Shown here piece after piece: positions 9,436 through 17,238 of a stretch of 64,000 bases of DNA. The notes under the pieces were generated by a model. The model searched no databases. It saw nothing but the letters and a program-made list of their open reading frames with translations, and was not told where the DNA came from. Made by a program: the position numbers and the translations under genes. Positions within the stretch are counted from its first letter, which is position 1, and each line of letters starts with the position of its first letter. The stretch is from Halobacteriovorax sp. (GTDB lineage Bacteria; Bdellovibrionota; Bacteriovoracia; Bacteriovoracales; Bacteriovoracaceae), in assembly GCA_002720865.1 (NCBI GenBank), contig PBIO01000014.1, positions 248,001-312,000 of the forward strand, given 5' to 3'.

Positions 9436-10394
9436 GGTTGAATCCTTGTGCTGTGAATTTCGATTTTAGTATTATTGCTTTTGAACCCATTGATGAGTTC
9501 GTAATCTGTTCTTTTTGGCTTTCCTTCTTGCTGAACAAGTTTAAAACGAAGAGAACCAGTCTTGGCACCTACTACCAAGGTGTTAAACTTGAGAGAGACT
9601 TCAAAAGGTTTTAATTGTTCATTTGATAATTCAGACTCATAAACCTTTAGTCTCTTATTATTTAAAAAACAGTAGGCACCAGGAATGGGTGAAAGTCCAC
9701 GGATTTTGTTTTGAATTTCAACACTGGTTTGTTTTTCAAAATCAATTAAAGTTTCTTCTTTGGAAATAGAGGGTGCAAAGCTAACTTTAGATTCATCTTG
9801 TACTCTTTCTGAAACAGTTTCGGAAAAAATATCTTCCAAAAAAGACCTCATCACGACAGGAGAAAGATCCTTTAGTTTGTCATGGATTGTTCCTAGGTTG
9901 TCATCATCTTCAATTGTGATTTTTTTTTCTTTAACAATATTTCCTGCATCCATTTTCTTAACCATTTTTTGAATACAAAGGCCTGTCTCTTTGTCGCCAT
10001 TAAATAAGGCATGTTGCATAGGAGCAGCTCCTCTATATTTTGGAAGAAGCGAAGTGTGAATATTAAAACAACCAAGTTTTGGGAGATGTAAAATATCTTC
10101 TTTTAAAAACTGAGCAAAAGCAAAAACGATCATTAAATGTATATCGTTTTTACTTGAGAACTCTAAAAATTCTTTAGATTTGTTTATGTTTTCAGTCTGT
10201 AGGATGTCGAGACCAAGCTCTTTAGCTTTGATGATTACATCTGGACTTTTTAATTTCTTACCTCTTCCAGCTGGTCGGTCAGGCATTGAAACTACTAAAG
10301 AAACATTAATTCTTTTGTCGGCAACAAGAGCTTCGAGGGTATCGTTTGCAATCTCAGGTGTCCCAAGAAAGACACAGTTCAGCTTATCCAACAC
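9432..10394 (-). CDS. fmt: methionyl-tRNA formyltransferase
   Basis: Formylates initiator Met-tRNA using 10-formyl-tetrahydrofolate. The 320-residue protein has the N-terminal FLGTPEIANDTLEAL, the catalytic-region signature FNIHTSLLPKYRGAAP with conserved Asn and His, and an OB-like C-terminal domain (IRGLSPIPGAYCFLNNK). It overlaps def by 11 bases. The def-fmt pairing is common in bacteria because deformylase removes what Fmt adds. Confidence 0.95.
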   Translation of the reverse strand: MLDKLNCVFLGTPEIANDTLEALVADKRINVSLVVSMPDRPAGRGKKLKSPDVIIKAKELGLDILQTENINKSKEFLEFSSKNDIHLMIVFAFAQFLKEDILHLPKLGCFNIHTSLLPKYRGAAPMQHALFNGDKETGLCIQKMVKKMDAGNIVKEKKITIEDDDNLGTIHDKLKDLSPVVMRSFLEDIFSETVSERVQDESKVSFAPSISKEETLIDFEKQTSVEIQNKIRGLSPIPGAYCFLNNKRLKVYESELSNEQLKPFEVSLKFNTLVVGAKTGSLRFKLVQQEGKPKRTDYELINGFKSNNTKIEIHSTRIQP

Positions 10395-10983
10395 TGCCTC
10401 TCTTCTTTTTTTTCTTCTGAAACTTTTTTAAAATCAATGCTCGCTTAAGTGGACTAAGTTTTTCTAAGAAAACGATTCCATCTAGATGATCTAACTCATG
10501 TTGAATACATATAGCCCTCATCCCTTCAGCCACTGTTGATCTTTTTTCACCATCGAGGTTTTGATATTCGACAGTAATTTTTTCAGATCTTTTTATGTCT
10601 TCAAAAACACCCGGAAAAGATAAGCAGCCCTCTTGGCATACGACTTCACCTTCTCTTTGAGTTATGACAGGGTTTATGAAAACTTCAGCATCGAAATTAG
10701 AATACTTAAATGTTTCAATGCCTTCGGCATTAGTGACTCTTTCTCTTTCAAATTCAGTGTCTAGACAAAAGAGTCTAATTGAAAGACCAACTTGAGGAGC
10801 GGCCAAACCAATTCCGGGAGCTCTATACATTGTATAAAGCATATCTTTCACAGTTTTATGTAGCTCTTGATCAAAGCTATTAATTTCTACGGCCACTTTT
10901 TTTAAGATGGGTGCTGGAAAAGTGAAAACTTTTAAGCCTTCACCCTCAAGGATATAGTCGGGGCCCAATTCTAGTTCGTGCAT
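10384..10983 (-). CDS. def: peptide deformylase
   Basis: Removes the N-formyl group from new proteins. The three family motifs are present: GIGLAAPQVG, QEGCLSFPG with the metal-binding Cys, and QHELDHLDG with the HExxH pair. It is 199 residues, with an N-terminal extension of about 16 residues before the part that aligns with typical deformylases and a Lys-rich tail (KKFQKKKKKRG). The ATG at 10983 is the only reasonable start, yet no Shine-Dalgarno sequence precedes it. A TATAAA lies only six bases upstream, which would suit a leaderless transcript. Confidence 0.95.
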   Translation of the reverse strand: MHELELGPDYILEGEGLKVFTFPAPILKKVAVEINSFDQELHKTVKDMLYTMYRAPGIGLAAPQVGLSIRLFCLDTEFERERVTNAEGIETFKYSNFDAEVFINPVITQREGEVVCQEGCLSFPGVFEDIKRSEKITVEYQNLDGEKRSTVAEGMRAICIQHELDHLDGIVFLEKLSPLKRALILKKFQKKKKKRGSVG

Positions 10984-10989
10984 GGGCGG

Positions 10990-10995
10990 TTTATA
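10990..10995 (-). promoter_or_regulatory. candidate -10 element just before def
   Basis: On the minus strand TATAAA ends six bases before the def ATG. A loose -35 (TAGACT) lies 18 bases further upstream, around 11014-11019. This arrangement would place the transcript start at or next to the start codon. The hexamers are imperfect, so this is tentative. Confidence 0.3.
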
Positions 10996-11040
10996 ACATG
11001 ACGGCAGTGCGTAAGTCTATTGAATACAGTGGTTTAAAGC

Positions 11041-12639
11041 TTATTCTAGGCTAATGAGGAACATTTTAGCCCTCAAATTATCTACAGTTTTTCCTTTTAA
11101 GTTTAAAAGGATTTCATTGCCCTTTATTCCTCTACGCCAGACCTTCCACTCACGTAATATCTTATATTTATCAGTATCTTTTAAGAGTAAAAATAAAGGA
11201 CCGTCTATTATCACAGCTGAATTATCTTTTTTTAGATAATTTTTTACGTCGTCTATACCTAGAATATCGACATTCTTTCCAATGGATTGACCGATAAAGT
11301 ATGGTTTACGGTGCACTGCGCCTACATTCTTAGTCTTTATGGCAATTTCTCTAATCTCATTAGGGACTAATGGGAGAATATAGTTTGGGATAAATAAGCA
11401 CCAGTAAACCACTATTACCGCGAGACTAGCTATGGAAAAATGACTGGGCCTTGGGCTTTTTCTGAAGACCAGATACATACTAGATACTAAAAGAATAATC
11501 CCTGCACCTAGGCTTATGTAACTTGCTTCTGGAAACTGATCAATAAGGGAAAGAGTAATAAAAACTAAAACTAATCCTAAGGAAGAGAAAAAGCCGATAT
11601 AAGTCCTAAAGATTTTTTGCAGGTTAAAGCTAAGATTAACTGCAGAAAAATACTCCAAATAAATTCCAACCAAAATAAAAGGCATTGCCGGAATAGCATA
11701 GTGGTGGCTTCTTTGTTGGGGGATTAGCCAAACAGTAAAAAAGCAGGAAAAAGAAATTAGCAAAAAAACTATAAACTTTGAATTGCTACTGGATAGTTTT
11801 TCTATTCCACTTCTGTAAATTCTCCAAAAGAGCCCGGGTATTAAAAGAGACCATGGTAAGGCGTATAAAAACAATCCCTGAAAAACATGAGTGATAGGAT
11901 AAGATTTGGATGAGAACTTTCCTAGATTTTCTCTTAGGAAAAAGTAATTAAAAAAGTCTTTTCCAAAAATATGATATTCATACAGGAACCAAAAAGATGA
12001 AATTACTAAAGAGCAAAGAAACCAAATGATAATTTTAATTAGGTATAGTTCTTTAAAGACGAGATAATGAAATAACCCATAAGCGCAAAAAGTTGGAAGA
12101 AGCATTGCAAAAGCAACAGGGCCCTTAACTAGACAGCATAAACTCGTAAAAACTATTGAAAAGACTAAATCTTTTTTTTGATTTTTTTCAAGATAACTAA
12201 AAAAGTAAATTGCAGAGAGAAACCCAAATAAAGCTAAAGGCATCTCCATCATAAATATTCTGGAATATTTAAAAAAACCTAAAGTTGAAAAACAAAATAT
12301 TAAAAAGCCGCTATTTGATATACCACTTATCTCTTTAATCTTTCTCGCTGCGATGACAGTTAGTGCTAGAGAAAGAAGAAGGACAGAGACTCTACTAAAA
12401 AATAAACTTGATACCCCTTCTATGTAATAGAAAACCTGAGGAAGTAAAAAAAGAAAAGGTGGTTTCGACCAGTGAGGATGACCGAGATAGTATGGAGTTA
12501 AAAAACTTTTTCTTTCAAACATCTCACTTGCGACCTGCAAGTAGAACCCTTCGGTTCCTTGTCTGAGAGCATCGGGGTTTCCAATATCAAAAAGCAGGGC
12601 GATTAAAATAAATATAGAGAAAAGAATAATATTTTTCAT
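11041..12639 (-). CDS. ArnT/PMT-like membrane glycosyltransferase
   Basis: A 532-residue polytopic membrane protein. The N-terminal region reads DALRQGTEGFYLQVASEMF then HPHWSKPPFLFLLPQ, which matches the first periplasmic loop of ArnT-type GT83 and related GT39 enzymes (acidic residue, REM-like helix, then KPPL). About ten or more hydrophobic segments follow, and a small periplasmic C-terminal domain. Such enzymes move a sugar from a lipid-phosphate carrier to lipid A or to protein. The acceptor here is unknown. Its ATG overlaps the stop of the LptF/G-like gene (ATGA), and def follows 57 bases after its stop. Confidence 0.8.
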   Translation of the reverse strand: MKNIILFSIFILIALLFDIGNPDALRQGTEGFYLQVASEMFERKSFLTPYYLGHPHWSKPPFLFLLPQVFYYIEGVSSLFFSRVSVLLLSLALTVIAARKIKEISGISNSGFLIFCFSTLGFFKYSRIFMMEMPLALFGFLSAIYFFSYLEKNQKKDLVFSIVFTSLCCLVKGPVAFAMLLPTFCAYGLFHYLVFKELYLIKIIIWFLCSLVISSFWFLYEYHIFGKDFFNYFFLRENLGKFSSKSYPITHVFQGLFLYALPWSLLIPGLFWRIYRSGIEKLSSSNSKFIVFLLISFSCFFTVWLIPQQRSHHYAIPAMPFILVGIYLEYFSAVNLSFNLQKIFRTYIGFFSSLGLVLVFITLSLIDQFPEASYISLGAGIILLVSSMYLVFRKSPRPSHFSIASLAVIVVYWCLFIPNYILPLVPNEIREIAIKTKNVGAVHRKPYFIGQSIGKNVDILGIDDVKNYLKKDNSAVIIDGPLFLLLKDTDKYKILREWKVWRRGIKGNEILLNLKGKTVDNLRAKMFLISLE

Positions 12640-13739
12640 TTTAATTTTTGATTGATTTTATATTGATAAGCAAGATATAGCGTAAAAATAAAAGGTAGAG
12701 AAAAAGCTGCAACATAAGGATTGATTTTAGAACTTCTTCCTAGCTCAAGTGAGTAATCATAGGTAAGCCAATATATTAACGTTAATAAAAAAACTAACCC
12801 AAGATTCTTGCCAAAACTGCTCGTTCTTCTGTTAGGACTAAATATAGCGGTCGCAGCGACTAGAGATAAAATAATACAAATTAAACTGGAGCTGATTTTA
12901 TCTAGAAACATGACGAGATATTCATTTGTATTGATCCCGCTTTCACTTAAACGACTAATGTATAGGTATAAGTTGAATAGACCTAAGGTAGTAATATCGG
13001 ACTCAATTTTTTTGAAATCATTTAAATCCTCCTTAAGTTCAACACTTAATTGTGGGATGGTTTTCTTCGTCGGGAAGACTTTAGCAGAATCAGCATTATT
13101 GAAAACACTCGCCTCCTCGGCAGTCCAGGTAGTTTCAGAATCGTGGACAAGTCGAGAGGCTTTAATCTTCTTCTCCAGCTTGAATGAATCATTAAAGAAA
13201 TAGAGTGTAACATTATTCAAGATACCTTTTTTCTTATCAAAACTTGAAAAAGAGAAGAAGTAATTCCCACTTTTAAACCAAATCTTACCAGTTCCAATTG
13301 TAGAAGTTCTAAGCCCTTTTGCTTTTAAATTTCTAAACTTATTGTCACTGTTTTCAATTAAGGTATCTCGGTAAGACCTAGTCATTGGCTGAACAAACCC
13401 ACCTATGAAAAGCTGTATGATTGCTATAACGGCTGATGCTTGGACAAGTGTTATAAAATACTTTTTGGCACTGAATCCACTTGCAAAAATAGCTGTGAGT
13501 TCATTTCTATTTTTAAGTTTATTTATACTGAATAAGCTCGCGGTCAAGCAGCTAACTGGAAATATTTTTAATAAAAATCCAGGAATCTCAATTAGATAGT
13601 TCAGAAGCACTTCCACAGGAGTTACATTGCCCCTTAGAAAGCCGCTTATAAGATTTGCTACTGTTAAAAGTAAAAACAATACAATTACTGAAGATAAAAA
13701 AAATCGATACCACTCTTTGAGTATCAGCTTTTTAAGCAA
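12636..13739 (-). CDS. LptF/LptG family lipopolysaccharide export permease
   Basis: A YjgP/YjgQ-type permease of about 367 residues. It has three hydrophobic helices in the N-terminal half, a periplasmic beta-rich middle (around WFKSGNYFFSFSSFDKKKG), and three more helices at the end (SLICIILSLVAATAIF onward). LptF and LptG work with the LptB ATPase to lift lipopolysaccharide out of the inner membrane. Which of the two this is cannot be told by eye. The frame is open to a TTG at 13751, but GGAG six to seven bases before the TTG at 13739 favours the shorter form. It overlaps the CFI-box gene by 16 bases. Confidence 0.82.
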   Translation of the reverse strand: MLKKLILKEWYRFFLSSVIVLFLLLTVANLISGFLRGNVTPVEVLLNYLIEIPGFLLKIFPVSCLTASLFSINKLKNRNELTAIFASGFSAKKYFITLVQASAVIAIIQLFIGGFVQPMTRSYRDTLIENSDNKFRNLKAKGLRTSTIGTGKIWFKSGNYFFSFSSFDKKKGILNNVTLYFFNDSFKLEKKIKASRLVHDSETTWTAEEASVFNNADSAKVFPTKKTIPQLSVELKEDLNDFKKIESDITTLGLFNLYLYISRLSESGINTNEYLVMFLDKISSSLICIILSLVAATAIFSPNRRTSSFGKNLGLVFLLTLIYWLTYDYSLELGRSSKINPYVAAFSLPFIFTLYLAYQYKINQKLK

Positions 13740-14425
13740 ATCTTTCTCCAAGTATTAACGAATAAGTTAACTGCAAAAATAACCGGACGAAAAACAAGCA
13801 ATAATGCTTTACCGATCAAAGGGTTTGACTCACTAAAGCTCACTAACCTTGGAGAAAAATGATAATACGCAGAGATAAACTTTATACCGAGAGCATAATG
13901 ATTTAAATAGTCGGCCTTAAAGCTTCTTAAAGAACACGTTATATGATGATTTTCTCCAAAGGCATAAGTGGCGATATAACATTTTTTAGAATCAACCTGT
14001 ATTTTGGTAAACGCCCCTTTGAAGGCTTGCTGGTTAACAGCGGAATTATGTCTTAAGTACTTTTTAAGCAATTGCGCATTTATATGCTGATGTTTAAAAC
14101 CTATTGTGAATTTTACAAATTGAGCTAAGCACCTAATACATTCACTTTGAAGGCCCGGACTTCTATCATAAGCTTTACTGAGATCCCAATAAACCTGTGA
14201 GACTAACAGAAGCTCAGCCTTATCTTTTTGGAGATCGAAAAACTTGGGATCTAGATGATTTTCAGGAACTCCAAAATAGTCTGCCAATGCTTTAAGGTAA
14301 GTAGCGTAAAACTGAACAGCCTTACTTACTTCTTTCCCCTGAAATGCCTCTTGTCCTCTCCTGAGATACTTAAGCCTTTCTCTATATGCTCGTTTTGCCG
14401 AGTCAGGGATTTCTTTTCCAGTCAC
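13724..14425 (-). CDS. CFI-box protein of unknown function
   Basis: A 233-residue protein starting at GTG. The first 140 residues are charged and helical, with TPR-like character (RRGQEAFQGKEVSKAVQFYA). Near residue 149 a segment begins with CYIATYAFGENHHITCSLRS and ends with YYHFSPRLVSF. This matches the CFI-box C-terminal region known from other bacteria (Cys-Phe-Ile-Ala-Thr-x-x-Tyr/Phe-Gly, Leu-Arg-x-Phe, Tyr-Tyr-x-x-Ser-Pro), with Tyr in place of the usual Phe. A final hydrophobic stretch (KALLLVFRPVIFAVNLFV) may be a membrane anchor. It sits between an outer-membrane protein gene and the LptF/G-like gene. The function of this box is not established. Confidence 0.7.
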   Translation of the reverse strand: MTGKEIPDSAKRAYRERLKYLRRGQEAFQGKEVSKAVQFYATYLKALADYFGVPENHLDPKFFDLQKDKAELLLVSQVYWDLSKAYDRSPGLQSECIRCLAQFVKFTIGFKHQHINAQLLKKYLRHNSAVNQQAFKGAFTKIQVDSKKCYIATYAFGENHHITCSLRSFKADYLNHYALGIKFISAYYHFSPRLVSFSESNPLIGKALLLVFRPVIFAVNLFVNTWRKICLKS

Positions 14426-14428
14426 GAT

Positions 14429-15298
14429 TTAAAACCTGTAAGACAAGCTAAAAGAAGTTTCACTTACCTTGGCAATATTCTTATTTGAGACATTTTCAGT
14501 ATTTTTAATAGCAGCTTCTATAACTAGTCTCGGTTGTACCCAGCCAAGACCTGCGCCTGTGCCTTTTTCTTCTTTTCCCATGTCACGAAAGTAACCAGCC
14601 CGCGCATAGAAATCATCCATTAATTTAAACTGTAAAGCTCCTCGATAAAGAAAAGATTCACCTAATTCTTTATAATAATTGGCACCTGCATCCGCCATAA
14701 TGCTTATGAAATCCTGATAGACATATTGCCCTCCGAAGATTCCCAACGAATCATCAGCTCTTTTTTTAAGAGGGTCGAAAGCAACAAAACCGATTGTGAA
14801 CTCTTGTGAAACTGCATGTGTAATCCCGACAACAGTTTGGAGATATTCATTTTTATCACCACCAATGACTTCGTCAGTCGTTCTTCTGAGAGAAACACCC
14901 ATTGCTGACTTTTTTCTAATGGGAGAAGAAAGAGCAGCAGCTAATCTCTTTCGTTTTTGGTTACCAAAGCTTTGGCTTTGATAACTAAATGATCCAGCTG
15001 TATTACCTTTTGCATCAGAAACAATAATTCCAAGGTGATCTGAATCTTGAACGACCGTGTTAGACTCCCTATTTTCGGCACTACCTTTACTTAGATATAC
15101 CGATCCAACATTGAAAAATGCTATTGGAGCAGGGTTCAATATTGTTGCTTCATCCATTAGAATGGAGCCGACACCGGTACCGGCAGTGGATTTCATCCTT
15201 GTTGTCTCAAACTCTTGAATTTTAGCCAGACCTGGCAAAGAGTAAATGACAAAAAGGATCGGGAATATTTTTAAGTGTCGAAAGGTAAATTTAGTCAT
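14429..15298 (-). CDS. outer-membrane beta-barrel protein, FadL/PorV-like start
   Basis: A 289-residue exported protein with an N-terminal hydrophobic signal (FPILFVIYSLPGLA). The early mature part reads TAGTGVGSILMDEATILNPA, resembling the start of FadL- or PorV-type barrels, where a Gly-rich stretch is followed by an Asn-Pro-Ala. Alternating hydrophobic strands follow and the chain ends in FSLSYRF, with the C-terminal aromatic residue recognised by the Bam complex. The transported substrate, if any, is unknown. It is the first gene of the minus-strand run and is divergent from galU. Confidence 0.65.
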   Translation of the reverse strand: MTKFTFRHLKIFPILFVIYSLPGLAKIQEFETTRMKSTAGTGVGSILMDEATILNPAPIAFFNVGSVYLSKGSAENRESNTVVQDSDHLGIIVSDAKGNTAGSFSYQSQSFGNQKRKRLAAALSSPIRKKSAMGVSLRRTTDEVIGGDKNEYLQTVVGITHAVSQEFTIGFVAFDPLKKRADDSLGIFGGQYVYQDFISIMADAGANYYKELGESFLYRGALQFKLMDDFYARAGYFRDMGKEEKGTGAGLGWVQPRLVIEAAIKNTENVSNKNIAKVSETSFSLSYRF

Positions 15299-15340
15299 AA
15301 TATTGGTACCTGAAAATAATATTATATTAAGGTAAGTATA

Positions 15341-16204
15341 ATGAAGATTAAAAAGGCCGTCATCCCCGTAGCAGGTAAAGGAACAAGATTTCTTCCCGCA
15401 ACCAAAGAAATCCCCAAAGAGATGATTCCAATTTTAAATAAGCCAATGATCTCTATAGTAGTAGAGGAAGCCGTCAATGCTGGAATTACTGAAATAATCT
15501 TTGTTAATTCAAGGGGAAAGGAATGCATTGAAAACTATTTTGATAGAAATTTACATTTAGAAAACTTTTTGAAAGAAGCTGATAAAAATGATCAAGAACT
15601 TTTAATTAAAGATATAGGATCTAAAGTAGAGATTTTAAGTGTTCGTCAAAAGGAGCAATTAGGATTAGGGCATGCAATAAATTGTGCCAGACCTCTTATT
15701 GGGGATGAACCTTTTGCGGTGTTATTGGGAGATGACATCATGGAGGGTGAAGTTCCAGGAATTAAGCAATTAATAGATAAGTATGAGGAGCTTTCATGTT
15801 CAGGAGTAATAGGTCTTTTTGAAGTACCAAAAAGTGAAACCTCTAAGTACGGAATTATAGATGGTGAGAAAAAGACAGAGGGTTTATTCAAGTTAAATGC
15901 CATGGTGGAGAAACCTATGCCTAAAGATGCGCCATCTAACTTAGCGGTTCCAGGTCGTTATGTTTTTGATTCTGAAATTTTTGATTTTCTAGACAAGATA
16001 CCAAGAGGAGTCGGTGGAGAATATCAACTAACTGACGCAATAGAATTGATGGCGAAAGAAAGAGAAATTTATGGTGCAATATTAGAAGGCACTAGGTTTG
16101 ATACAGGTAGTATGGAAGGTTATCTAGAGGCCACAATTGCTTACGCCTCAAGAGACGAAAAATTAAAGCAGGTAATTGTCGACAGCATTAAGAAGTACAT
16201 CTAG
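15341..16204 (+). CDS. galU: UTP-glucose-1-phosphate uridylyltransferase
   Basis: Makes UDP-glucose from UTP and glucose 1-phosphate for surface polysaccharides. The 287-residue protein has the nucleotidyltransferase signature PVAGKGTRFLPATKEIPKEM, the KPMISIVVEEAVNAGI helix, the metal-binding VLLGDDIM, and the C-terminal FDTGSMEGYLEA motif. AAGG lies about eight bases before the ATG. The next gene starts eight bases after the stop codon. Confidence 0.96.
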   Translation: MKIKKAVIPVAGKGTRFLPATKEIPKEMIPILNKPMISIVVEEAVNAGITEIIFVNSRGKECIENYFDRNLHLENFLKEADKNDQELLIKDIGSKVEILSVRQKEQLGLGHAINCARPLIGDEPFAVLLGDDIMEGEVPGIKQLIDKYEELSCSGVIGLFEVPKSETSKYGIIDGEKKTEGLFKLNAMVEKPMPKDAPSNLAVPGRYVFDSEIFDFLDKIPRGVGGEYQLTDAIELMAKEREIYGAILEGTRFDTGSMEGYLEATIAYASRDEKLKQVIVDSIKKYI

Positions 16205-16212
16205 GAAAAATT

Positions 16213-17238
16213 ATGAAGTTATTTATAAGTTTATTAATGGTATTTTCTTTAAATCAATCGATTGCGGCGATTCCCACCGTTGAAGGACTTTTTAGAAATT
16301 CATCCAATCGAGAAGTTACTGGTGAAGGAATAAGAATAAGCTACTCGATTGAAGAGCAACAAAATGAAATATTACTCCAGAAAACAGAATTAGAATCAGC
16401 AGACAAAGAATTAGAAGCTGAAATGCTTAAGCAAAAAATAGAGCCTGTTTTTATTAAGCAATCGATATTAATTGGTGAAGATGGAAATTCTTTACAGTCA
16501 ATTAAGTACGTATATAACTCAGCGGAAATGAAAAATACTAACTTAATTAACTTTAAATTTGCCCCGAGTTATAATGCAAAGATTATCAGTGAGTTTGATA
16601 TCAACAAGAGGGTTTTTGAGTCACTGAAGACAATGTATCTTTTAAACACCTCTTCAATTATTGGAACCCTCTTAAGAGAAAAAGGTAATGGGTATAAAAG
16701 TAATAAAGATATTTTAGATGTAGAAAAAATAAGACTGTTAGAAAGATATAAAGAATATCTCATCGCAACAAAAGAAGACCCAGACTTAAGGGAGGAGTTA
16801 TCATCCCCATTAAATCCAACAGATCTTGAGGAAAGAGGGAAAGTTTTAGATTTGATGAAAAAAAGTATGTATGAAAAAACAAATCAAGTTTCTCTTGTGA
16901 AAAAGAAAAACTTATTTAGATGGAAAGTAGATTTAGGTACTATACAGGCTGAGTTTTCAAACGAAGACCATCGTTTGAAAAAGTTTAATTTGCAAAACAA
17001 TGGACAGGTAGAGGTGACAACCGGAGATTATATACTCTTTGATGGGTTGCATGAATTACCTAAAGTTATAATTTTCAAAGGAAATAATGATAGGGTTTAC
17101 AAGATAAGAGTGATTTCTCTTAAGCATTACCAAACTTATAAAAAAACATTTTCTAGAGAATTAAAATCGTTATCTAAAATAGAAAAAGAAGTAAAAGAAA
17201 ACGGTGTAAGCTTTAAAGAGCATCCTCTAATTTTATAA
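16213..17238 (+). CDS. exported protein of unknown function
   Basis: A 341-residue protein with a clear signal peptide (KLFISLLMVFSLNQSIAA). The mature part is rich in Lys, Glu and Leu and has no motif that I recognise. It contains one helical stretch near residues 50-80 (LQKTELESADKELEAEMLKQ) and a beta-rich C-terminal half. Its last base overlaps the priA start codon, and it follows galU closely. That placement suggests co-transcription but does not reveal a role. Confidence 0.8.
   Translation: MKLFISLLMVFSLNQSIAAIPTVEGLFRNSSNREVTGEGIRISYSIEEQQNEILLQKTELESADKELEAEMLKQKIEPVFIKQSILIGEDGNSLQSIKYVYNSAEMKNTNLINFKFAPSYNAKIISEFDINKRVFESLKTMYLLNTSSIIGTLLREKGNGYKSNKDILDVEKIRLLERYKEYLIATKEDPDLREELSSPLNPTDLEERGKVLDLMKKSMYEKTNQVSLVKKKNLFRWKVDLGTIQAEFSNEDHRLKKFNLQNNGQVEVTTGDYILFDGLHELPKVIIFKGNNDRVYKIRVISLKHYQTYKKTFSRELKSLSKIEKEVKENGVSFKEHPLIL

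Noticed and set aside
12808-13203. 131-residue frame opposite the LptF/G-like gene
   Set aside because: It is antisense to a clear coding region and shows no family motif, so it is a chance open frame.
15671-15687. Antisense sigma-54-like site inside galU
   Set aside because: The two halves are one base too far apart and the site is within a coding region.
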